Shown: one piece after another, positions 8,235 to 17,074 of the stretch
How positions within the stretch are numbered: the stretch's first letter is position 1
Layout: each line of letters opens with the position of its first letter
DNA from: Candidatus Zixiibacteriota bacterium
GTDB taxonomy: Bacteria; Zixibacteria; MSB-5A5; GN15; FEB-12
Direction of reading: 5' to 3'
Assembly: GCA_034003725.1 (NCBI GenBank)
Contig: JAVEYB010000009.1
Span: forward strand, 62,001-126,000
DNA: 64,000 nucleotides
Translations under genes and position numbers: made by a program
Notes under the pieces: model-generated
Told to the model about the DNA's origin: nothing
Database searches by the model: none
The model's input: the letters and a program-made list of their open reading frames with translations, nothing else

Positions 8235-8263
8235 TTGCCTTGCCTGACGAATTCCCGTACTAT
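8235..8263 (+). promoter_or_regulatory. Candidate promoter for the trpS operon
   Basis: TTGCCT (8235-8240), 17 bases, TACTAT (8258-8263). Transcription would start near 8270, about 25 bases before the trpS ATG and just upstream of its GAGGGG. Confidence 0.4.
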
Positions 8264-8294
8264 CTGGACTTGATTGAGGGGTCTACGTACGTCT

Positions 8295-9290
8295 ATGAAA
8301 GACAACGCACTAAATCAGCAGACAATTCTGTCGGGGATGCAACCCACGGGTGCCCTTCATATTGGCAATCTCGAGGGTGCGCTGCGCAACTGGGTCAGCC
8401 TGCAAAACGACTACCACATGTTTTGCTGTATAGTCGACTGGCACGCCCTGACCGCCGATTTTGAGAACCCGTCCATTCTCAAGGACCGCATATTCCAGAT
8501 GACGATCGACTGGCTGGCAGCGGGTCTGTCTCCGGAGCGATGCGCCATTTTCATCCAGTCCGAAGTGAAAGAGCACGCCGAGCTGCATTTGTTGTTCTCG
8601 ATGCTTATCACGGTGCCGACCCTGACCCGCCTGCCGACCTATCAGGAAAAGCAGGAACGGCTGGATTCGTACGGTTTTCTCGGATATCCGGTGCTGCAGG
8701 CGGCCGACATCTGCCTCTACGGGGCGCATAAGGTGCCGGTCGGCAAGGATCAGGAAAAGCATGTCTGGCTGGCCAACGATCTGGCCAAGCGGTTCAACAA
8801 TCTCTACGGCGAGACGCTGGTGGAACCGGAGGCGTTGTTCACCAGGATTCCGCTGATTCTCGGTGCGGACAATCGCAAGATGTCCAAGTCGTACGGGAAT
8901 CACATTCCGATCGACGCCACCGCCGAGGAGACCTCGCAGATTCTTCGCAAGTATTACACCGACCCGCTCAAAGTGCGCAAGGGTGATCCGGGGCGTCCTG
9001 AGCAGTGTCCGATTTTCCTGTTGCACAAGGTGTATACGCCGGACGCCGACGAGTCGATCGCGCCGCCGTGCAGAACCGGTGAGCTGGGCTGTGTGGAGTG
9101 CAAGAGGCGGCTGACCGCCGCGCTTAACGCCGCCCTGGAGCCGATTCGCGAGCGACGCCGGGAGCTCGAGCAGAAGCCCGACTATATCTGGGACGTGCTC
9201 GCCGACGGCGGTTCGCGGGCGCGCGCGCGGGCCGGCGAGGTTATGGACGGCGTCAGAACAGCCATGAAAATGAATTACCGAAAGACGTGA
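8295..9290 (+). CDS. trpS: Tryptophanyl-tRNA synthetase
   Basis: A 331-residue class I aminoacyl-tRNA synthetase that charges tRNA-Trp. The HIGH-type motif is PTGALHIGN near residue 18, and the KMSKS loop is intact (RKMSKSYGNH). The family segment GYPVLQAADICLYGA lies between them. The length is normal. I chose the ATG at 8295, preceded by GAGGGG, over the TTG at 8274 seven codons upstream. A Cys-rich patch (CRTGELGCVECKRR) near residue 270 occurs in some bacterial TrpRS and may bind metal. The stop overlaps the start region of scpA, so trpS heads a trpS-scpA-scpB-rluB operon. Confidence 0.96.
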   Translation: MKDNALNQQTILSGMQPTGALHIGNLEGALRNWVSLQNDYHMFCCIVDWHALTADFENPSILKDRIFQMTIDWLAAGLSPERCAIFIQSEVKEHAELHLLFSMLITVPTLTRLPTYQEKQERLDSYGFLGYPVLQAADICLYGAHKVPVGKDQEKHVWLANDLAKRFNNLYGETLVEPEALFTRIPLILGADNRKMSKSYGNHIPIDATAEETSQILRKYYTDPLKVRKGDPGRPEQCPIFLLHKVYTPDADESIAPPCRTGELGCVECKRRLTAALNAALEPIRERRRELEQKPDYIWDVLADGGSRARARAGEVMDGVRTAMKMNYRKT

Positions 9291-9292
9291 GC

Positions 9293-10096
9293 ATGGTGGA
9301 AGAACTGCTCAACCAGCATTCCGAAAACTACCGGGTCAATCTCGAAGTCTTTTCCGGGCCGCTCGATCTGCTGCTGTATTTGATCCGCAAGGAAGAAGTA
9401 GATATCTACGACATACCGATCGCCCGGATCACCCAGCAGTACCTTCGGTATATCGAGTTGATGCAGGTGCTCAATCTCGAAATCGCCGGCGAGTTCATAC
9501 TGATGGCGGCGACGCTGATTCGGATCAAGGCCCGCCTGCTGCTTCCCCGCGACGAGAGCGATCCCGAGGAAAACGATCCGCGCGAAGAGCTGATCATGGC
9601 GCTGGTCGAGTACAAAAAGTACAAGGAAGCATCGGACATTCTTCGCGAAAAGGCTCTGATCGAGGAGCGCAACTACGTTCCGGAACTGCCGCTGGGCAAG
9701 ATCGACGCCAAAGTCGAGCTGGAGCCGGGCACGTCGTTGTTTGACCTGCTGACGGCCTTCAAGGAAGTGATGGAACAGCGCCGCGTGGAGATCGTGCACG
9801 AGGTGAACGTCGAAGAGATCGCGATCGAGGACCGAATCGCCAGTATCATATCCTATTTGCAGAAGCGCGAGTCCGCGACGTTTGCGGAGCTGTTCCGGGA
9901 TATCCCGCGGAAGATCGTGGCAATCGTGACGTTTATCGCGATGCTGGAGCTGGTCCGGACCCGGCGGATACGGGTAATGCAGGCGGAGCCGTTCGCGCGG
10001 CTTCGGGTCTACCGCGGCGATCGTTTCTACGAACCGCGCGAGGCGATCGACCTGGTCGATGTCGGCGCGCTCCAGCAGATTGACGAGAGAGAATAA
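9293..10096 (+). CDS. scpA: Segregation and condensation protein A
   Basis: A 267-residue kleisin that bridges the SMC dimer and recruits ScpB for chromosome condensation. The N-terminal kleisin signature is clear (FSGPLDLLLYLIRKEEVDIYDIPI), followed by the acidic linker and a C-terminal winged helix (SATFAELFRDIPRKIVAIVTFIAML split by family-typical spacing). The start is ATG 9293; a GTG at 9287 overlapping the trpS stop is also possible. Its last base overlaps the scpB start, the usual scpAB arrangement. No smc gene is in this window. Confidence 0.95.
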   Translation: MVEELLNQHSENYRVNLEVFSGPLDLLLYLIRKEEVDIYDIPIARITQQYLRYIELMQVLNLEIAGEFILMAATLIRIKARLLLPRDESDPEENDPREELIMALVEYKKYKEASDILREKALIEERNYVPELPLGKIDAKVELEPGTSLFDLLTAFKEVMEQRRVEIVHEVNVEEIAIEDRIASIISYLQKRESATFAELFRDIPRKIVAIVTFIAMLELVRTRRIRVMQAEPFARLRVYRGDRFYEPREAIDLVDVGALQQIDERE

Positions 10097-10983
10097 TGGA
10101 AGATACCTACCTGGCCTCATCGATCGAGGCGATCATCCTGGCGTCGCCGGAGCCCATTTCGGCGAAGAAAATCGCGGGCGTCCTGGAAGACGCCACGCCG
10201 TCGCGGATCGGAGTCGCGGTCGCCCGTCTCAACGAGCGGTACGCCCGCACGGAATCATCGTTTCGCATCCGCGAAATCGCAGGCGGCTACCAGTATTACG
10301 TACTGCCCGAGTATGCGGGGTTTGTCGAAGAGTTGTATGCGCGCCGCCGCAAGCTCCGTCTCACTCGCGCCGCGCTTGAAACGGTCGCGATTATCGCGTA
10401 CCGGCAGCCGGTCACCAAAGGGGAGATCGAGCACATTCGCGGTGTCGCCTCGGACGGCGTGCTGCACAACCTGCTGGAGAAAAACATGATTACGATTGTC
10501 GGCCGCGCCGACGGGGTCGGCAAGCCGCTCCAGTACGGAACGACCGACGAGTTTCTGAAGTTTTTCGGGTTGAACCAACTCGAAGACCTACCGAAGATGT
10601 CAGAGATCGAGGAACTGGTACGCGCCTCCGACGCCAAGCATCAAACCGAGCTGGTGCTCGAGGAGCATGTCGACGGCCAGGTGAAATTCAATATTGCAGA
10701 CGGAACGTACGATCCGCTGGAGCGGGCCGACGAAAGCGAAATACCCGAGCGAACTGACGATAGATCCACCAGAGAGTCTCTATCCGATGCGACACAAGAC
10801 GACGATGCGGTCGATGACGATGATCGGGCCGACGAGGACGAGCCGGCCGGGTCGCCGGGCCGCCTGATTCTGAAACAGCCTCCCGCCGATACCGTGGCGG
10901 AAGATGCGGTCGTTGACGAGGAGTCCGACCGACCGGAACTCGTTGAAGCCGATCCCGGCGAGAACGACGAAGATCGGTCGTGA
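10096..10983 (+). CDS. scpB: Segregation and condensation protein B, with acidic tail
   Basis: Residues 1-185 are the tandem winged-helix ScpB fold that binds ScpA (signature ALETVAIIAYRQPVTKGEIEHIRG around residue 95, then YGTTDEFLKFFGL). ScpB is usually about 180-200 residues; this one has about 295. The extra ~100 residues are highly acidic and low in complexity (DDDAVDDDDRADEDE and similar), probably disordered. Such tails occur in some lineages and have no assigned role. The gene starts inside the scpA stop codon (TAATG), so the pair is translationally coupled. Confidence 0.93.
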   Translation: MEDTYLASSIEAIILASPEPISAKKIAGVLEDATPSRIGVAVARLNERYARTESSFRIREIAGGYQYYVLPEYAGFVEELYARRRKLRLTRAALETVAIIAYRQPVTKGEIEHIRGVASDGVLHNLLEKNMITIVGRADGVGKPLQYGTTDEFLKFFGLNQLEDLPKMSEIEELVRASDAKHQTELVLEEHVDGQVKFNIADGTYDPLERADESEIPERTDDRSTRESLSDATQDDDAVDDDDRADEDEPAGSPGRLILKQPPADTVAEDAVVDEESDRPELVEADPGENDEDRS

Positions 10984-10989
10984 CGAATT

Positions 10990-11007
10990 GCCGGCCCGAG
11001 GGCCGGC
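10990..11007 (+). promoter_or_regulatory. GC-rich hairpin between scpB and rluB
   Basis: GCCGGCCC-GA-GGGCCGGC is a perfect palindrome ending 11 bases before the rluB ATG. It may set rluB translation within the operon or stabilise a processing site. There is no T run. Confidence 0.35.
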
Positions 11008-11018
11008 ATGAGCGGATA

Positions 11019-11747
11019 ATGTCGCAAATACGGATAAACAAATATCTCTCCCTGTGCGGCGTGACCTCGCGGCGCGGCGCGGTATCGTTGATTGAGGAAG
11101 GGCGGGTGACGGTCAACAACACGGTGGCCGATCGTCCGGGCCTGATTATCGACGATGAAACCGACGTGGTGAAAGTCGACGGCGCCGACGTGAGCCTGGT
11201 CGACAAAAAGGTCTATGTCGTACTGCATAAGCCTCGGAATGTGATGACCACGCTGTTTGATCCATTCAAGCGGCGAACGGTGAATTACTACCTCAAGAAG
11301 CTCCGGGAACGGGTGTACCCGGTGGGGCGGCTCGATTTCGATACCACCGGCGTGCTGCTTTTGACGAACGACGGAGATCTCGCTTATCGACTGGCCCATC
11401 CCCGTTATCGTGTGGCGAAGGTGTATCAGGCGCGGGTGAAGGGGCATTTCAAGCAGGAGGCGGCGATTCAGATCGACCGGGGCATCGTGCTTGACGACGG
11501 CAAGGTCGGGAAGGCGTCGGTATCGATTCTGGGGTTCGTCCGCAATACCACCCGGGTGCGTCTGACCTTGACGGAAGGGCGCAAACGGGAGGTCAAGCAG
11601 CTCTGCAAAAAAGTCGGTCACCCGGTCGAGGAACTGGAACGGGTGGAGTTTGCCGGGATCACAACGAAAAATCTTCGGGCCGGCCAGTGGCGTCACCTGA
11701 CGCCGCGAGAAGTTGCACGCCTCAAGGCGTTGGTCGGACTCGCGTAA
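11019..11747 (+). CDS. rluB: 23S/16S rRNA pseudouridine synthase, RluB/RsuA family
   Basis: A 242-residue protein with an N-terminal S4 RNA-binding domain (INKYLSLCGVTSRRGAVSLIEEGRVTVN) and a TruA-like catalytic domain holding the RsuA-type motif GRLDFDTTGVLLLTNDG, where the first Asp is the catalytic residue. The family isomerises specific uridines in rRNA; RluB (23S U2605 in E. coli) is the usual member next to scpB, but RsuA or RluE specificity cannot be excluded from sequence alone. The ATG at 11019 begins the S4 domain; an upstream in-frame ATG at 10980 would add 13 atypical residues. Confidence 0.92.
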   Translation: MSQIRINKYLSLCGVTSRRGAVSLIEEGRVTVNNTVADRPGLIIDDETDVVKVDGADVSLVDKKVYVVLHKPRNVMTTLFDPFKRRTVNYYLKKLRERVYPVGRLDFDTTGVLLLTNDGDLAYRLAHPRYRVAKVYQARVKGHFKQEAAIQIDRGIVLDDGKVGKASVSILGFVRNTTRVRLTLTEGRKREVKQLCKKVGHPVEELERVEFAGITTKNLRAGQWRHLTPREVARLKALVGLA

Positions 11748-11773
11748 TCGGATCTTACATACCGGAATAAAAG

Positions 11774-11803
11774 AAGCGCACCCGTGGTCGGGTGCGCTTT
11801 TCG
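11774..11803. terminator. Bidirectional terminator between rluB and the rubrerythrin-like gene
   Basis: AAGCGCACCC (11774-11783) pairs with GGGTGCGCTT (11790-11799). Ts follow on the plus strand, and the complement of the upstream A-rich flank gives a T-rich run on the minus strand. It serves two convergent genes. Confidence 0.85.
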
Positions 11804-11828
11804 TTTCCGTCCGGGACGCTTCCGGAGA

Positions 11829-12323
11829 TCAATACTCTTCCAGATTGCTCCATTCGGCGTCTTCGAGCCAGGTTTTGGGCCGGTCGAGGAACCTAATCAC
11901 GTTTTCCATCGTGACCCAGTGCTTGTGCTCTTCGTCGGCGATTTTGTTCAGAATGTGCTTTTGGTTTTTGTCGCCAACCTCGTTCGCCTTCTCTCGATAG
12001 AAGTTCTCGGACTTCTTCTCGACTTCCTGAGCCTGGGCCCAGATTTTCCGGGCGTCGGCCGGGAAGGAATAGACCCGATTTCCCGCTTTCAGCTCCTCGA
12101 ACACGTTTTTGACCGTGTTCAGGATGCCGGTTCTGGAGGCCTCGTCGTACGCGGTCGGCTGACCGTCGCGAAGCGCCTTGAAGATGGCATAATGCTTGGC
12201 CTCGTCGTCGGCCAGTTCGAGCAGAATCTTCTTCAGCTGGGGATGGCTGACTTTATCGGCATGCTCGAGGTAAAACGCGCGGCCGTCCTGCTCCATCTTC
12301 ATCGCAAAATCAAACACGTTCAT
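11829..12323 (-). CDS. Rubrerythrin-like ferritin-fold protein (no rubredoxin domain)
   Basis: A 164-residue four-helix protein. Helix motifs fit a di-iron ferritin-like site: EQDGRAFYLEHA, DDEAKHYAIF (ExxH type), EKKSENFYREKANE and ADEEHKHWVTM (second ExxH type). Rubrerythrins reduce peroxide in anaerobes and microaerophiles. This one lacks the C-terminal rubredoxin Cys4 domain, so it belongs to the short forms whose electron donor is unknown. GGAGGAAG seven bases upstream supports ATG 12323. The gene is monocistronic and ends at a shared terminator. Confidence 0.85.
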   Translation of the reverse strand: MNVFDFAMKMEQDGRAFYLEHADKVSHPQLKKILLELADDEAKHYAIFKALRDGQPTAYDEASRTGILNTVKNVFEELKAGNRVYSFPADARKIWAQAQEVEKKSENFYREKANEVGDKNQKHILNKIADEEHKHWVTMENVIRFLDRPKTWLEDAEWSNLEEY

Positions 12324-12371
12324 TGTCAAACTTCCTCCGAGTGCTTACGAAACTCTTTCGCTGCGGGATAA

Positions 12372-12398
12372 AGTATAGTGATTTGTCCGGGATGTCAA
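12372..12398 (-). promoter_or_regulatory. Candidate promoter for the rubrerythrin-like gene
   Basis: On the minus strand TTGACA (12398-12393) and TATACT (12377-12372) are both near-perfect, but only 15 bases separate them. Such short spacing is typical of activator-dependent promoters; it would fit oxidative-stress control, which is inference. Confidence 0.45.
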
Positions 12399-12448
12399 TC
12401 GGATTACGGCCGACCCTGCGATCGGGACCGGGCGCTGCACGGCGGACT

Positions 12449-12476
12449 TTGTTTTGATACGCCGGTGTCGTATCTT
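12449..12476 (+). promoter_or_regulatory. Promoter placing transcription start at the peptidase ATG
   Basis: TTGTTT (12449-12454), 16 bases, TATCTT (12471-12476). The ATG at 12483 lies six bases after the -10, where the first transcribed base is expected, and no ribosome site precedes it. Confidence 0.4.
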
Positions 12477-12482
12477 CGCAGT

Positions 12483-13484
12483 ATGACAACCGCCGTGCGA
12501 TTAGTCGCACTCATCATGTTGAGCCTTGCGCTCTCCGTCGCCGGTTTCGGGGCAACCGACAAGGCAATCGCCGGGAGATGGGCGGAGTTTTATCTCGATG
12601 ACCCCGGAGATTTTGAGCTGGCGGATTCGATCGTAGACAGGGCGCGATCAGAACTGATACGGCTGATTCGTGACAGTCTGGCGTATCGCCCGTCTATTCA
12701 TGTGGTCGGCCGTCAGTGGGAGTTCGACAGCCTTGTGGGGGGAGCGTTCCCGGACTGGGGCGCCGCGGCGGCTATACCGTCGCGCCGGACGATCGTCATC
12801 AAGTCGCCCGACCGTTTTAACGTGCAGAAGTCGCTTGCCGAACTGCTCGCCCACGAGTACGCACACCTTGCCCTGCACGACCGGACCGGGTGGAGCGAAC
12901 CGCCGCGATGGTTCGACGAAGGGTTGGCGATGCTGGTGTCGACCGAATGGGACTGGTCGAACAACCTCACGCTCAGCAAAGCGGCGGTGTTCGGCAATTT
13001 CGTGCCGCTGCGCGAAATCGAGCGGCTCAATCGATTTTCGGCGCCGCGCGCCGAGGTTGCTTATGCGCAGTCGTATGTCGCGGTCAAATATCTGTTTGAC
13101 GAATATCGGGTGGATGCTGTTAATACACTTCTGGACTGGATTCGCGATGCCGGTCGCGGCGATCAGCGCCCCACAGGCGGTCAGCCGACCGTTCTCGACA
13201 GCGCTCTCATTGCCGCAACCGGCACCGACCTGGCCGGGTTTGAAGCGGAGTTTCGCGTTTATCTTGCGGGACGGTTCAATATCGTTTCGCTACTGGTGGA
13301 TACGATGTTTTTATGGGTATTGCTTGCCGCCGTGATCATTATCGGCGGCGTCCTCGCCATCAAGCGCCGCCGCGACTACTATCGCAAGTGGGAAGAGGAA
13401 GACGCGCTGGGGTCGAAAGACTTCGATTACGGGAATCCGGATCAACCGGAAGAGACCGACGACGACGAGCCATGGCGACGCTGA
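12483..13484 (+). CDS. Membrane-anchored gluzincin-type metallopeptidase (peptidase MA-like)
   Basis: A 333-residue protein with a signal peptide (residues 1-23), an extracytoplasmic catalytic domain, one membrane helix (FLWVLLAAVIIIGGVLAI) and a charged cytoplasmic tail. The zinc motif is LLAHEYAHLALHD, with the downstream GLAMLVSTEW helix typical of peptidase-MA-like proteins, where a Glu (here in WFDEGLA) is the third ligand. The substrate is unknown. The gene overlaps the acyltransferase start by 13 bases, so both are probably transcribed together and may act on the envelope. No Shine-Dalgarno precedes the ATG. Confidence 0.75.
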   Translation: MTTAVRLVALIMLSLALSVAGFGATDKAIAGRWAEFYLDDPGDFELADSIVDRARSELIRLIRDSLAYRPSIHVVGRQWEFDSLVGGAFPDWGAAAAIPSRRTIVIKSPDRFNVQKSLAELLAHEYAHLALHDRTGWSEPPRWFDEGLAMLVSTEWDWSNNLTLSKAAVFGNFVPLREIERLNRFSAPRAEVAYAQSYVAVKYLFDEYRVDAVNTLLDWIRDAGRGDQRPTGGQPTVLDSALIAATGTDLAGFEAEFRVYLAGRFNIVSLLVDTMFLWVLLAAVIIIGGVLAIKRRRDYYRKWEEEDALGSKDFDYGNPDQPEETDDDEPWRR

Positions 13485-14353
13485 GTCATCGGGTCGAATA
13501 CCTTCTGGCGCGAGTCGGGATTGGTTTAGCCAACCTGTTGCCTGCGGCGCTTTCGGACCGTGCCGGGGCGGCGCTCGGTCGAGCGGCCGCTGTGCTGCTC
13601 CGAAAGAGGCGCCGCATTGCCCATGACAATCTCGAAAAAGCGCTCGGCGATCAGTTGACCGGCACAGAGCAAGAGCGCGTTGTCGTCGACGTGTTTGCCA
13701 ATATCGGCCGGACGCTGTTCGAACTGGCCCGATTCCGGAAGCTCACGCCCGAATCCATTAGGCGTATTGTCGTGCCGGACGGCCTTGAGGTTATTGACGC
13801 TGCGCTGGCGGACGGGAAGGGGGCGATTATCGTCGTGCCGCATTTCGGGAACTGGGAACTGGCCGGGGCCTATCTGGCGATGAGCGGTTATCCGGTTGAC
13901 GTGCTGGTGACGACCCAACATAACTCGCTGGTTGATGCCGTCTTGACATCGCTTCGCGAGGGTGCCGGGATCGGGATTATCAGGGTTGGCCGAACGGTCC
14001 GCCACGTTTTTGGAGCCCTGAAGCAGAACCGGGTGATCGCGATTGCCGCCGACCAGCATGCGCCCGCGGCCGAGTTGGTGACGGAGTTTTTCGGTCGCCC
14101 TGCGGCGGCGGCCCGCGGGCCGGCGCTGTTTGCGATTCGATGCGGGGCGCCCATACTGCCGTTCTGCATGCGGCGTGAACGGCATGATCGGCACGTCATC
14201 ATGCCCGGACCGGCGATATATCCTCCCCGGGAGCAGGACGAAGAATCGGCAATCCGATCGATGACCGAGCAGTATTTGCGGTTTTTTGAGTCGTGTATTC
14301 GTGCCTATCCGGCCCAGTGGATGTGGACGCACCGGCGATGGAAATTGGATTGA
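13472..14353 (+). CDS. LpxL/HtrB-type lipid A lauroyl acyltransferase family protein
   Basis: A 293-residue protein of the lysophospholipid acyltransferase superfamily. The catalytic HX4(D/E) motif is HFGNWE near residue 122, preceded by the amphipathic N-terminal segment and followed by ADQHAPAAELVTEFFGRPA, the usual donor-binding block of lipid A late acyltransferases. It should transfer a secondary acyl chain to a lipid A precursor at the inner membrane. The start ATG (13472) lies inside the end of the upstream peptidase gene. A close alternative is phosphatidylinositol mannoside acyltransferase, but the LPS heptose genes in this window favour lipid A. Confidence 0.85.
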   Translation: MATLSHRVEYLLARVGIGLANLLPAALSDRAGAALGRAAAVLLRKRRRIAHDNLEKALGDQLTGTEQERVVVDVFANIGRTLFELARFRKLTPESIRRIVVPDGLEVIDAALADGKGAIIVVPHFGNWELAGAYLAMSGYPVDVLVTTQHNSLVDAVLTSLREGAGIGIIRVGRTVRHVFGALKQNRVIAIAADQHAPAAELVTEFFGRPAAAARGPALFAIRCGAPILPFCMRRERHDRHVIMPGPAIYPPREQDEESAIRSMTEQYLRFFESCIRAYPAQWMWTHRRWKLD

Positions 14354-14482
14354 AATTCAAGCAACCAAGCGGGTTTTTTGGCGTAGAAGTATGCGGGATA
14401 CGGGCTGATGAGAGGTCGGTCCGATTTGATTGATCCGACGCCGGACGGCGATCGCCGGCGGCTTTCGATAAACGAGGTGTGT

Positions 14483-15742
14483 GTGAAACGTATCATCACG
14501 GTTATTGTCGTTCTGGTTGTTCTCCTCGGCGGCGCCTACGGCGTCAACGCCATCTTCTCTACGTCGGCGGATGTACCCACTGCAACCGTCCTGAAGGACG
14601 AGTTTGTCATATCGCTGAAGGCCAGCGGCACCGTTGACGCCAAGCGGGCGTTCACGATTTCGGCGCCGCGGGTCCGGGGGCTTCAGATAACGTGGCTGGC
14701 GCCCGAAGGCAGCGTCGCCAAGGAGGGCGATCCGATCATTCGGTTCGACGCCACGCAGCAGACGGCCGATCTGAACGAATTCCAATCGTCCCTCAAAATC
14801 GCCCAGACCACGCTCGAGCGATCCAAGAAGGAGTATACGATTCAGGAAAAGCAGCTGACGCTGGAGGTGCAGAAGGCGCAGCGAAAGTACGACGAGATGA
14901 AGCACGAGGCGCCCGCGCTGGCCGAAGAGGCGCGGCTGGAACTGGAGCTGGCCGAGTTGAATTTTCAGGCGCGGCTCGACCAGATCAAGTCCGACATGGC
15001 CAAGGCCGAACTCGAGGTCCAGCGCGCCCAGGACAAAGTGACGATGGCGCAAAAGGAACTTGCCCAGATGACCATGGCCGCTCCCATTCCCGGGATGGTG
15101 GTGTATCTCGAGATCTGGAAAGGCGGCTCCATGGGCAAGGTGCAGGAAGGGGATGCGCCGTGGCCCGGGCAGGGTCTCGTCAACCTTCCCGACTTGAGCG
15201 AGATGATCGTCAAGGCGACCGCCTCCGAGGTCGACGCTTTCATGGTCGATTCGGGGCAGGCGGTCGAGATAACGCTCGACGCGTTCCCGGACAAGAAGTA
15301 TGCGGGCGTGGTGACCAAGAAAGGCACGTTGGCCCGCAAGAAAGACATGAACTCAAAAATCAACGTGTTTGACGTGGAAGTGCTTTTCCTGGAGCAGGAC
15401 GAGGAACTCAAGCCCGGCATGTCCGCCTCGGCGAACATCATTGTCGATCGCATTCCCGATGTCGTCTCGGTGCCTCTGGAGTCGGTTTTTGAACGGGACG
15501 GCAAGACCGTTGTCTACCTCAGCGGCGGCGACCGTCGCGATGTGGAAGTTGGTCGACGCAACGACATGGAGATCGAGATCACAAGCGGATTGTCCGGCGG
15601 GGAGAAGGTCTGTTTGGTCGACCCCTCGCTTGAATCGCAGAGCCTCCCGGGCGACAAGGCGACCGAACCGGAGTTGAATCAGGGCCGGGGACAGCGACAG
15701 GCGCCACCGTCGAACCCATCGGGTCGCCGGGGACGTCGATGA
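14483..15742 (+). CDS. Periplasmic adaptor (MacA/HlyD-type membrane fusion protein)
   Basis: A 419-residue protein with an N-terminal membrane anchor (IITVIVVLVVLLGGAYGV), a split lipoyl/barrel-sandwich domain, a long alpha-helical hairpin with heptad-like Lys/Glu-rich segments (residues ~100-190), and C-terminal beta domains. It would link an inner-membrane transporter to an outer-membrane channel. GTG 14483 follows GAGG and begins the anchor; an upstream ATG at 14408 would add 25 residues unlike a signal. Its stop overlaps the permease start and the TolC-like gene follows, forming a tripartite export set. Confidence 0.88.
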   Translation: MKRIITVIVVLVVLLGGAYGVNAIFSTSADVPTATVLKDEFVISLKASGTVDAKRAFTISAPRVRGLQITWLAPEGSVAKEGDPIIRFDATQQTADLNEFQSSLKIAQTTLERSKKEYTIQEKQLTLEVQKAQRKYDEMKHEAPALAEEARLELELAELNFQARLDQIKSDMAKAELEVQRAQDKVTMAQKELAQMTMAAPIPGMVVYLEIWKGGSMGKVQEGDAPWPGQGLVNLPDLSEMIVKATASEVDAFMVDSGQAVEITLDAFPDKKYAGVVTKKGTLARKKDMNSKINVFDVEVLFLEQDEELKPGMSASANIIVDRIPDVVSVPLESVFERDGKTVVYLSGGDRRDVEVGRRNDMEIEITSGLSGGEKVCLVDPSLESQSLPGDKATEPELNQGRGQRQAPPSNPSGRRGRR

Positions 15743-17046
15743 GAAAAGACTACGGGCAGATCCTTCGTCTGTCATTCGATTCGCTGTCGGCCCACAAGCT
15801 TCGCTCGTTTCTGACCATGCTCGGCGTGATCATCGGCGTGGCGGCAGTGGTTTCGATGCTCTCGATCGGCGAAGGCGCGGAGCAGGAGATTCTCGAACAG
15901 ATCTCCATTCTCGGCATCAACAACATCATCATCAACGCCAAGGTACCGGACGAAGCGGCCGGGTCGGAGGAAGGGCTGCAGCGGTCCCCCGGACTGAGCC
16001 TTGCCGACGGCGACAATATCGAATCGTTCTACGATCTCGTGGGCAACGTCGTCCCTCAGCGATTCGAGGCGGTCCCGTCCGTGCGATTTGGTCCGCGCGA
16101 AGCCGAGGTGCGCGTGGTGGCGACCACTCCCGAATTCGTTTACTCGAGTTCGATCGAAGTGGAGTATGGGCGGTTTATCCATCAGATTGACATGGAGACT
16201 TTCGCGCAGGTGTGTGTGCTGGGCGCGAAGGCCAAAAAAGCGCTGTTCGCGTTTTCGGATCCGATCGGCCAGAGTGTGCGGATCGGTTTGCTCGATTTCA
16301 CCGTGGTCGGCGTGATGGCGGACAAGTATATCGGCCGGGGGAAGGTCGAGGGGCTGGAACTTCGCAATTTCAACGAAGACGTCTATATCCCGTACAGCAC
16401 GGCCGCCAAGAAATTCGACCGGCGCGAGCTGTCCTCGGAGCGGGTTCAGTTCTGGACGGGCGGCGACAACGGAGAACAACGTCAGGCCTACAACACGCCG
16501 GAGATAGATCAGCTCACCGTGACCGTGACCCAGCTCGACTACGTACCGGCCGTTACCAAGCTGGTGGAGCGGATCATGCAACGACGTCACGGCGGCATCA
16601 CGGACTACGAGATCGTGGTGCCCGAATCATTGCTTCGCCAGTCGCAGAAAACCCAGCAGATCTTTAACATCGTCATGGGTGCGATCGCCGGTCTTTCGCT
16701 GCTGGTCGGCGGGATCGGGATCATGAATATCATGCTGGCGACCGTGCTGGAGCGCACCCGCGAGATCGGCGTGCGGCGTGCGGTCGGCGCCACGCAGATG
16801 GATATTCTCCGGCAGTTTCTCTTTGAGGCGGTGATGATTTGCCTGTTGGGCTGTACGATCGGTCTCGCGCTGGGACTGGTGATTGCCCAGGCGATTACGT
16901 TTTATGCGGGCTGGCCGACGATCGTGTCCGTGTCCGCCATCGTACTGGCGGTCGGCGTTTCGACCGCGGTCGGTCTGGTGTTCGGGATCTACCCGGCGCG
17001 CAAGGCCGCCCGCCTCGATGTTATCGAAGCCCTTCGGTATGAATGA
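15739..17046 (+). CDS. MacB-type ABC transporter permease (no ATPase domain)
   Basis: A 435-residue protein with one N-terminal membrane helix, a periplasmic MacB_PCD domain (residues ~40-290) and a three-helix FtsX-type permease core. The family signatures are clear (LTMLGVIIGVAAVVSMLSIG and GIMNIMLATVLERTREIGVRRAVGA). In E. coli MacB the ATPase is fused at the N terminus; in split systems it is a separate LolD-like gene next door. Neither is seen here. The protein should work as a mechanotransmission permease with the adjacent adaptor and TolC-like channel. The ATG overlaps the adaptor stop (ATGA). Confidence 0.9.
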   Translation: MRKDYGQILRLSFDSLSAHKLRSFLTMLGVIIGVAAVVSMLSIGEGAEQEILEQISILGINNIIINAKVPDEAAGSEEGLQRSPGLSLADGDNIESFYDLVGNVVPQRFEAVPSVRFGPREAEVRVVATTPEFVYSSSIEVEYGRFIHQIDMETFAQVCVLGAKAKKALFAFSDPIGQSVRIGLLDFTVVGVMADKYIGRGKVEGLELRNFNEDVYIPYSTAAKKFDRRELSSERVQFWTGGDNGEQRQAYNTPEIDQLTVTVTQLDYVPAVTKLVERIMQRRHGGITDYEIVVPESLLRQSQKTQQIFNIVMGAIAGLSLLVGGIGIMNIMLATVLERTREIGVRRAVGATQMDILRQFLFEAVMICLLGCTIGLALGLVIAQAITFYAGWPTIVSVSAIVLAVGVSTAVGLVFGIYPARKAARLDVIEALRYE

Positions 17047-17074
17047 TTCCCGGTATGCGATAGAGGAGAGTGCG